Below, piece after piece: positions 28,010 through 34,468 of a stretch of DNA of 34,468 nt. This DNA comes from Aestuariicoccus sp032586235. Lineage in GTDB: Bacteria > Pseudomonadota > Alphaproteobacteria > Rhodobacterales > Rhodobacteraceae. Every line of letters starts with the position of its first letter. The stretch's first letter is position 1. The DNA lies in contig NZ_JAWHTD010000039.1 in the NCBI RefSeq assembly GCF_032586235.1, positions 1 through 34,468 of the forward strand, read 5' to 3'. A program made the translations under genes and the position numbers. The notes beneath the pieces were generated by a model. The model searched no databases. It was not told where the DNA came from and worked only from the letters and a program-made list of their open reading frames with translations.

Positions 28010-28035
28010 AGGTCAGCATTTATGACCTAAAATGC
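28010..28035. promoter_or_regulatory. Candidate LysR-type operator
   Basis: AGGTCA-N7-TGACCT (28010-28028) is a perfect inverted repeat containing T-N11-A, the LysR box. A second, overlapping repeat GCATTT-N8-AAATGC spans 28016-28035. Both sit 37-63 bases before the oxidoreductase start, in the divergent region. Confidence 0.6.
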
Positions 28036-28072
28036 AGCGCAGGCAAGACAATTCAGCGTTGGGAGGCGCGGC

Positions 28073-31000
28073 ATGAGCAAGCAGCAGATTTCCCTGAACG
28101 ACCGTTTCGACCTGTCCAAGGATCAGGTCCTGCTGAATGGCACGCAGGCGCTGGTGCGGCTGATGCTGACCCAAAAGGCCCGCGATACCGCAGTGGGGCT
28201 GAACACAGCAGGCTTCGTGACGGGCTATCGCGGCTCCCCGCTGGGGGCGGTCGATCTGCAGATGATTCGCGCGGCCAAGCAGCTGGCCGCCGCCGACGTC
28301 ACCTTCAAGGAAGGGCTGAACGAGGATCTGGCGGCCACGGCGCTCTGGGGGTCGCAACAGGCCGAGCTGCGCGGCGAAGGCAAGTACGACGGGGTCTTCG
28401 GGCTCTGGTACGGCAAGGGGCCGGGGGTGGACCGCTCGGGCGACGTGATGCGGCATGTCAACATGGCCGGCACCTCGCCCCATGGCGGCGTCATCATGGC
28501 GATGGGCGACGATCACACCGGCGAATCCTCGACCGTGCTGCACCAGTCCGAATGGGCGATGGTCGATGCCTACATGCCGGTGGTGTCGCCGGCGGGCGTG
28601 CAGGAGATCATCGATTACGGCATCTATGGCTATGCGCTCTCGCGCTTTTCCGGGCTCTGGGTCGGGCTCAAGACGATGAAGGACACGGTCGAGGCGACGG
28701 CGGTCGTCGATGGCCGCATCGACCGGATGCAGCTGGTCACGCCCGAGTTCGATATGCCCGAGGGCGGGCTGAACATCCGCGTGCTCGACACCCCCGCCGC
28801 GCAGGAGGCGCGGATGATCGACTACAAGAGGTTCGCCGCCGAAGCCTTTGCGCATGCAAACAAAATCGACAAGCGGGTCTGGGGTAAACCGGGCGCGAAG
28901 ATCGGCTTTGTCGCGGCGGGCAAGAACTGGCTCGACCTGGTCCATGCGCTGTCTCTGCTGGGTATCGACGCGGACGAGGCCGAAAGGCTGGGGGTCACCA
29001 CCTACAAGGTCGGGCAGACCTTCCCGCTGGACATGCGCGGCTTTCACGACTGGGCCGAGGGGCTCGATCTGATCGTCGTGGTCGAGGAAAAGCGCAAGCT
29101 GATCGAGGTGCAGATCAAGGAGGCGATATTCGACGACCGCCGCGGCCGGCGGGTCTGGGGCTGGCACAAGGGCGGCGGCGCCGGGTCGATGCATGGCGAA
29201 GAGCTTTTCCCGACGCGCGGCGCGCTCGATCCGGTCCTGATCGCGCAGCGGCTGGGATACATCCTGGTCGCGGAAGGGCGCGGCACCGATCGCATCAAGG
29301 CCGGGCTGCAACAGCTTGAAGAGGCTCGCAAAGCCGACAATGCCGAGGAAATCGCGGCGCGCTTGCCCTACTTCTGCTCGGGCTGTCCGCACAACAGCTC
29401 GACCAGGCTGCCCGAAGGCAGCCGCGCCTATGCCGGGATCGGCTGCCACTACATGGTGCAGTGGATGGACCGCAACACCGTCGGCTACACCCACATGGGC
29501 GGCGAAGGGGCGAACTGGATCGGGGAATCGCTCTTTTCCAAACGCGACCACATCTTCCAGAACCTCGGGGACGGCACCTACAACCATTCGGGCGTTCAGG
29601 CGATCCGCGCCGCGCAGGCGGCGGGGACCAAGATCACCTACAAGATCCTCTTCAACGACGCTGTCGCCATGACTGGCGGGCAGAAGAACGAAGGCGGGCT
29701 GACCCCGCAGCGCATCGCCGCCGAGCTGAAGGCGATGGGGATCGGCACCATCGCGGTGGTCTATGACGAGAAGGAAGACATCGACAAGGCCAGCTTCCCC
29801 GCCGGCGTCCCCCTGCATGAACGCGCCGAAATGGACCGGGTGCAGCGCGAGATGACCGAGGTCGACGGCGTTTCGGTGATCATCTACGTGCAGACCTGCG
29901 CCGCCGAGAAACGCCGCCGCCGCAAGCGCGGCACCTTTCCGGATATCGACAAGCGCGTCTTTATCAATACCGATGTCTGCGAGGGCTGTGGCGATTGCGG
30001 CGTGCAGTCGAACTGCGTCTCCATCGTTCCGGTCGAGACCGAGCTGGGCCGCAAGCGGGCCATCGACCAGTCGAGCTGCAACAAGGATTTCTCTTGTCTC
30101 AAGGGGTTTTGCCCGTCGTTCGTCACCTTGCAGGGCGCGCAGCCGAAAAAGGTCGAAACGGCGGCGCTGGACCTGCCGCATCTGCCCGCGCCCGATCTGC
30201 CGCAGATCGACGGCACCTGGAACGTCGTCGTCACCGGGGTCGGCGGCACCGGCGTGGTGACCATCGGTGCGGTGCTGGCGCAGGCCGCCCAGATCGACGG
30301 CAAGGGCGCCGGCATGATGGAGATGGCGGGGCTCGCCCAAAAGGGCGGCGCGGTGCATATCCACCTGCGACTGGCCAAAGCACCCGAGGACATCAGCGCC
30401 ATCCGCGTGGCCACCGGCGAAGCGGATGCGCTGATCGGCGGCGATCTGGTGGTCAGCGCCGGGGCCAAGACGCTGGGCCTGATGAAGACCGGGCGCACCG
30501 GCGGCGTCGTGAACGCGCATGAGATCATCACCGGGGATTTCACCCGGGACACCGAATTTTCCTTGCCGACCGATAGGTTGCAGGTCGCTCTTCAGGCGCG
30601 GCTTCAGGACCGTCTGGCGCTTTTCGACGCGTCGGAACTGGCGCGGCTGACCCTGGGCGATTCGATCTTTTCCAACATGATGCTTTTGGGTGCCGCCTGG
30701 CAGAACGGCCTCGTGCCGCTGAGTCACGAGGCGATCATGCAGGCGATCGAGCTCAACGGCGCCGCGCCAGACCGCAACAAACGCGCCTTCGAGATCGGCC
30801 GCTGGGCGGTGCTGCACAAGGACGAGGCCGCGGCGATGCTGGCGCCCAAAGTGGTGCAATTGCCGAAAACGCTGGACGAAAAGATCGCTTTCCGCGCCGA
30901 TCATCTGATCAAGTACCAGGGCAAGCGGCTGGCCAAGCGTTATCGCCGAATGCTGGACGGCATCGCCGATACGCGGCTGCAAGAGGCGGTGGCGAAAGGC

Positions 31001-31495
31001 TATCATAAGCTTCTGGCCTACAAGGACGAATACGAGGTCGCGCGCCTGCATCTCGACACCATGGCCAAGGCGCGCGAGCAGTTCGGCGGCGACCTGACCC
31101 CGACCTTCCATCTGGCCCCGCCGCTCTTGTCCAAGACCGGTTCCGACGGGCGCCCGGTGAAAAAGCAATACGGGCCGGGGATGCTGAAGGCCTTCGGTCT
31201 GCTGGCGCGGATGAAGGTGCTGCGGGGCACACCGTTCGACCCGTTCGGGCGCACCGAAGAGCGGCGCATGGAACGCGCGCTGATCCGGCAATACGAGGCC
31301 GACTTGGCCGAATGGTTGCCCAAGGCCACGCCCGAACGCATGGACGCGCTGGTGGCGCTGGCGGAATTGCCGTTGCAGATCCGTGGCTTCGGCCCCGTGA
31401 AACAGGCCAACGAAGAGAAAGCGGCGAAGCGGCGCGAAGAGCTGCTGGCGGCCCTTCGCACAGGCCCCGAGGTGCTGTCGAAAGCGGCGGAATGA
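28073..31495 (+). CDS. Indolepyruvate:ferredoxin oxidoreductase, fused
   Basis: A 1140-residue single-chain 2-oxoacid:ferredoxin oxidoreductase that decarboxylates aryl pyruvates (from aromatic amino acids) to acyl-CoA and reduces ferredoxin. Pyrimidine/TPP domains span 1 to about 600, with GDGTYNHSG (499-507) and NDAVAMTGGQ as the TPP site and FCSGCPHN at 434-441. An iron-sulfur segment has CEGCGDCGVQSNC (636-648) plus Cys669, Cys675 and Cys680. The gamma domain starts near 717 (VVVTGVGGTGVVTIG). GGGAGG lies 7 bases before the ATG. The gene is divergent from a LysR gene. The C-terminal 150 residues resemble the DUF6537 region of this family. Such enzymes occur in aerobic alphaproteobacteria. 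Confidence 0.95.
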   Translation: MSKQQISLNDRFDLSKDQVLLNGTQALVRLMLTQKARDTAVGLNTAGFVTGYRGSPLGAVDLQMIRAAKQLAAADVTFKEGLNEDLAATALWGSQQAELRGEGKYDGVFGLWYGKGPGVDRSGDVMRHVNMAGTSPHGGVIMAMGDDHTGESSTVLHQSEWAMVDAYMPVVSPAGVQEIIDYGIYGYALSRFSGLWVGLKTMKDTVEATAVVDGRIDRMQLVTPEFDMPEGGLNIRVLDTPAAQEARMIDYKRFAAEAFAHANKIDKRVWGKPGAKIGFVAAGKNWLDLVHALSLLGIDADEAERLGVTTYKVGQTFPLDMRGFHDWAEGLDLIVVVEEKRKLIEVQIKEAIFDDRRGRRVWGWHKGGGAGSMHGEELFPTRGALDPVLIAQRLGYILVAEGRGTDRIKAGLQQLEEARKADNAEEIAARLPYFCSGCPHNSSTRLPEGSRAYAGIGCHYMVQWMDRNTVGYTHMGGEGANWIGESLFSKRDHIFQNLGDGTYNHSGVQAIRAAQAAGTKITYKILFNDAVAMTGGQKNEGGLTPQRIAAELKAMGIGTIAVVYDEKEDIDKASFPAGVPLHERAEMDRVQREMTEVDGVSVIIYVQTCAAEKRRRRKRGTFPDIDKRVFINTDVCEGCGDCGVQSNCVSIVPVETELGRKRAIDQSSCNKDFSCLKGFCPSFVTLQGAQPKKVETAALDLPHLPAPDLPQIDGTWNVVVTGVGGTGVVTIGAVLAQAAQIDGKGAGMMEMAGLAQKGGAVHIHLRLAKAPEDISAIRVATGEADALIGGDLVVSAGAKTLGLMKTGRTGGVVNAHEIITGDFTRDTEFSLPTDRLQVALQARLQDRLALFDASELARLTLGDSIFSNMMLLGAAWQNGLVPLSHEAIMQAIELNGAAPDRNKRAFEIGRWAVLHKDEAAAMLAPKVVQLPKTLDEKIAFRADHLIKYQGKRLAKRYRRMLDGIADTRLQEAVAKGYHKLLAYKDEYEVARLHLDTMAKAREQFGGDLTPTFHLAPPLLSKTGSDGRPVKKQYGPGMLKAFGLLARMKVLRGTPFDPFGRTEERRMERALIRQYEADLAEWLPKATPERMDALVALAELPLQIRGFGPVKQANEEKAAKRREELLAALRTGPEVLSKAAE

Positions 31496-31577
31496 CGGGT
31501 CCGGGCCCGCTGTCATACGGTCTTTACCTTCCCGTCACATAGAGGCAGGACGAGGCCAGACCCGAAGGACGCCGCGC

Positions 31578-32465
31578 ATGACCGGACACCACCACGCCGC
31601 GCGTGACATCTCTTACGCCCATTCCGCCCAGACCCGTGGCGGACGGGCGATGATCCGCCTGATGGAGAACGCCACCGGACGGCTGGCCCTGATCCGCCGG
31701 GCCGAGGGTTATGAGGACGAGATCGCGCAAGGCCGCGATTTCTGGCAGGTGATGGTGGCACGCTACGGGCTCGAGCTTGAGGTGATCGCGGGCAACCTCG
31801 GCAATCTGCCGAAGGACGGCCCGCTGATCGTCATCGCCAACCATCCCTACGGCATCCTCGACGGGCTGATGCTGGGCCATATCCTGTCGATCGCGCGTGG
31901 CGATTTCCGGATCCTGGCGCATCAGGTCTTCCGCAAGGCGGCAGAGCTGGACCGGATCATCCTGCCCGTCAGCTTCGACGAAACCCGCGAGGCGGTGCAG
32001 CAGAACTTGGAGACGCGGCGCGCGGCGCTGCGTTATCTCGGCCAGGGCGGCTGTGTCGGCATCTTCCCGGGCGGCACCGTGTCCACCGCCGTCACGCCCT
32101 TTGCCCGGCCCATGGACCCCGGCTGGCGCAGTTTCACCGCCAAGATGCTGGCGCGGTCGGGCGCGGCTGTGGTGCCGGTCTATTTCGACGGGCACACCAG
32201 CCGGCTCTTTCAGCTGGCCAGCCATCTGCACACGACCCTGCGGCTTGGCCTGCTGATCAAGGAGTTCCGCAAGAGGGTCGACACGCCGGTGCGCGTGGCC
32301 ATCGGCGAACCCATCGATCCGACCACGCTGCAGGCCAGGGAAAAAGACCCGCGCGCGATGATGGATTTCCTGCGCAAAGCGACGTATGAGCTGTCTCCAC
32401 GACCGTTCGAATCCATCGGGTATGGGTTCGAATTCGAAGAAAGGCACAAGCGGCGCGGCCGGTAG
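31578..32465 (+). CDS. Lysophospholipid acyltransferase family protein
   Basis: A 295-residue PlsC-fold acyltransferase. The catalytic block is NHPYGILDG, with His and Asp five residues apart as in the hemolysin/YiiB-type subgroup rather than the HX4D of classic PlsC. The second block is FPGGTVST. AAGGA precedes the ATG by 9 bases. It would acylate a lysophospholipid or lyso-ornithine-lipid-type acceptor at the inner membrane; the acceptor is not decidable here. It lies 25 bases before murI and shares its operon. Confidence 0.85.
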   Translation: MTGHHHAARDISYAHSAQTRGGRAMIRLMENATGRLALIRRAEGYEDEIAQGRDFWQVMVARYGLELEVIAGNLGNLPKDGPLIVIANHPYGILDGLMLGHILSIARGDFRILAHQVFRKAAELDRIILPVSFDETREAVQQNLETRRAALRYLGQGGCVGIFPGGTVSTAVTPFARPMDPGWRSFTAKMLARSGAAVVPVYFDGHTSRLFQLASHLHTTLRLGLLIKEFRKRVDTPVRVAIGEPIDPTTLQAREKDPRAMMDFLRKATYELSPRPFESIGYGFEFEERHKRRGR

Positions 32466-32490
32466 GGCGCGCGCCGGAAAGGGTGACAGC

Positions 32491-33303
32491 ATGGCCGTTG
32501 GCGTGTTCGATTCGGGGCTGGGCGGGCTGACCGTTCTGGATGCCGTCACCAGACGGCTGCCAGACGTGCCCTTCGTCTATTTCGGCGACAACGCCCATGC
32601 GCCCTACGGCGTGCGCGATGCGGACGATGTCTATGAGTTGACCGTCGCCGCGACCGAACGGCTTTTCGCGGCGGGCTGCGATCTGGTGATCCTGGCCTGC
32701 AACACCGCCTCGGCGGCGGCGCTGCGGCGGATGCAGGAAAGCTGGGTGCCGCGCGACAAGCGGGTGCTGGGGGTCTTCGTGCCGCTGATCGAAGCGCTGA
32801 CCGAACGGCGCTGGGGCGACAATTCCCCGCCGCGCGAAGTGGCGGTGAAACACGTGGCGCTTTTCGCCACGCCCGCGACCGTGCGCAGCCGCGCCTTCCA
32901 GCGCGAGCTGGCCTTCCGCGCCATCGGCGTCGATGTCGAGGCGCAGGCCTGCGGCGGGCTGGTCGACGCCATCGAGGAAGGCGACATGATCCTGGCCGAG
33001 GCGCTGGTGCGCAGCCATGTGGACGCGCTCAAGCGCAAGATGCCCGATCCGGAGGCGGCGATCCTGGGCTGCACCCATTACCCGCTGATGCAAGAGGTCT
33101 TTCAGGACGCGCTGGGGCCCGAGGTGGCGGTCTACAGCCAGGCCAATCTGGTGGCGGATGCGCTGGCGGACTACCTGAAACGGCATCCGGATATGTACGG
33201 CAGCGGCTCTGACGCGATGTTCCTGACCACGGGCGATCCGCGCCGGGTGTCCGGCCACGCGACGCAATTCTTGCGACGAGAAATCTCGTTCATCTCCGCC
33301 TGA
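32491..33303 (+). CDS. murI: Glutamate racemase
   Basis: A 270-residue cofactor-free racemase that makes D-glutamate for peptidoglycan. Catalytic Cys70 (LACNTAS) and Cys194 (LGCTHYPL, with His196) and the FDSGLGG (6-12) and DNAHAPYG loops are present. The start at 32491 follows GGAAAGGG by about 6 bases; the longer open frame to 32386 lies inside the previous gene. It lies between the acyltransferase and argC on the plus strand. The ordering is compatible with one operon. Confidence 0.96.
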   Translation: MAVGVFDSGLGGLTVLDAVTRRLPDVPFVYFGDNAHAPYGVRDADDVYELTVAATERLFAAGCDLVILACNTASAAALRRMQESWVPRDKRVLGVFVPLIEALTERRWGDNSPPREVAVKHVALFATPATVRSRAFQRELAFRAIGVDVEAQACGGLVDAIEEGDMILAEALVRSHVDALKRKMPDPEAAILGCTHYPLMQEVFQDALGPEVAVYSQANLVADALADYLKRHPDMYGSGSDAMFLTTGDPRRVSGHATQFLRREISFISA

Positions 33304-33340
33304 TCCGACTTTTTGCCCTGATTATCCGAGGCTTATCGAA

Positions 33341-34369
33341 ATGACCTACAATATCGCCATCATCGGCGCGTCCGGCTATACCGGCGCCGAGCTTATCCGG
33401 CTTATCGCCACCCATCCGTCTTTCCGCATCGCGGCGCTCGCGGCCAATTCCAAGGCCGGCAAGCCGCTGGGGGCGGTGTTTCCGCATCTGCGCCATCTCG
33501 ACCTGCCAGACCTGGTGACCTGGGAGGAGATCGATTTCTCTGGGATCGACCTGTGTTTCTGCGCCCTGCCGCACAAGACCAGCCAGGAAGTGATCTCGAA
33601 ACTGCCCGAGACGCTTAGAATCGTCGATCTTTCGGCGGACTTCCGGCTGCGCGACCCCGAGGCCTATGCCAAATGGTACGGCAACCCCCATGCCGCCACC
33701 GAAATGCAGAAAGAGGCGGTTTACGGCCTGACCGAGTTCTACCGCGCCGAGATCGCCGGGGCGCGGCTGGTGGCCGGGACCGGCTGCAATGCCGCGACCG
33801 GGCAGTTCATGCTGCGCCCGCTGATCGCGGGCGGGGTGATCGGGCTCGAGGACATCATCCTCGACCTGAAATGCGGCGTGTCCGGCGCGGGACGGTCGCT
33901 GAAGGAAAACCTGCTGCATGCCGAGATGTCGGAGGGCGCCAACGCCTATGCGGTCGGCGGCACACATCGGCATCTGGGCGAATTCGACCAGGAATTCAGC
34001 GCCGTTGCCGGGCGCGAGGTCAGGATTCAGTTCACGCCGCACCTTGTGCCGATGAACCGGGGCATTCTGGCCACGGCCTATGTGACGGGCGATCCGGCGG
34101 CGGTGCATGGCGCATTGCGGACGGCCTATGCTGACGAGCCGTTCCTCGAGGTGCTGCCCATGGGCGAGACGCCCTCGACGCATCATGTGCGCGGATCGAA
34201 CTTTTGCCATATCGGCGTGACCGGCGACAGGATTGCCGGGCGGGCCATCGTGGTGGCGGCGCTGGACAATCTGACCAAGGGGTCGTCGGGGCAGGCGGTG
34301 CAGAACGCCAACCTGATGCTGGGCGAGGAAGAGACCGCCGGGCTGATGCTGGCGCCGTGTTTCCCGTGA
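33341..34369 (+). CDS. argC: N-acetyl-gamma-glutamyl-phosphate reductase
   Basis: A 342-residue NADPH enzyme of arginine synthesis, step three. The nucleotide fold is GASGYTGAELIRL (9-21). Catalytic Cys149 lies in AGTGCNAATGQF. The length and the 'NPHAATE' and 'HHVRGSNFCHIGV' blocks fit the ArgC2-like or general ArgC family. GAGG lies 9 bases before the ATG. It is the last gene of the window. The stop at 34367-34369 is followed by a hairpin and then a run of G. Confidence 0.95.
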   Translation: MTYNIAIIGASGYTGAELIRLIATHPSFRIAALAANSKAGKPLGAVFPHLRHLDLPDLVTWEEIDFSGIDLCFCALPHKTSQEVISKLPETLRIVDLSADFRLRDPEAYAKWYGNPHAATEMQKEAVYGLTEFYRAEIAGARLVAGTGCNAATGQFMLRPLIAGGVIGLEDIILDLKCGVSGAGRSLKENLLHAEMSEGANAYAVGGTHRHLGEFDQEFSAVAGREVRIQFTPHLVPMNRGILATAYVTGDPAAVHGALRTAYADEPFLEVLPMGETPSTHHVRGSNFCHIGVTGDRIAGRAIVVAALDNLTKGSSGQAVQNANLMLGEEETAGLMLAPCFP

Positions 34370-34375
34370 TCGGTT

Positions 34376-34468
<93 letters not shown>

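Noticed and set aside
28013..31516. Very long minus-strand open frame (over 1,100 codons) opposite the oxidoreductase gene
   Set aside because: High-GC shadow of the plus-strand gene; His/Arg/Gly-rich, no domains, no ribosome site. The plus frame has clear TPP and iron-sulfur motifs.

Overview
This window looks like one draft-genome contig of a marine-type alphaproteobacterium, probably Rhodobacterales (Roseobacter group). The basis is high GC, the gene content (fused indolepyruvate oxidoreductase with a divergent LysR gene, MoxR/CoxE pair, small PurL, DUF6151) and intergenic repeats that I recall from that group. No rRNA, tRNA or CRISPR array was seen. Both ends look artificial. The left end is the edge of a likely insertion sequence that interrupts a membrane-protein gene. 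The right end is a run of 71 G that is almost certainly a sequencing artefact.

Left third (1-12 kb), nearly all minus strand. A pqi-type envelope lipid-transport operon (PqiA split into two proteins, a PqiB with an extra tandem-repeat tail, and the lipoprotein PqiC) is followed by metG, an MFS transporter, a FosA-like glyoxalase-fold gene, dnaB, pyrE and pyrC. A small plus-strand membrane-protein gene (12.0 kb) ends exactly where the next minus-strand gene ends.

Middle (12.3-19.2 kb), minus strand. A six-gene cell-surface glycan cluster holds three PF13704-like glycosyltransferase domains, a FkbM methyltransferase, an apparently intact small sulfotransferase, a protein joining a degenerate sulfotransferase-like domain to a glycosyltransferase, and an alpha/beta-hydrolase-like protein lacking the expected serine. 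Four genes are translationally coupled behind one predicted promoter. This is the best candidate for an undescribed system: it would build, sulfate and methylate an exported glycan, or modify a glycoprotein.

Right half. cspA is followed by moxR and a coxE-like VWA gene, which are separated by an opposite-strand, lower-GC pair of unknown envelope genes that looks inserted. Next come purL, a DUF6151 gene, a candidate small RNA with a CCUCCC (anti-Shine-Dalgarno) loop, and a LysR gene divergent from a 1140-residue indolepyruvate:ferredoxin oxidoreductase with a good LysR-type operator between them. The window closes with an acyltransferase, murI and argC. At least three families of short palindromic intergenic repeats are scattered through the window.
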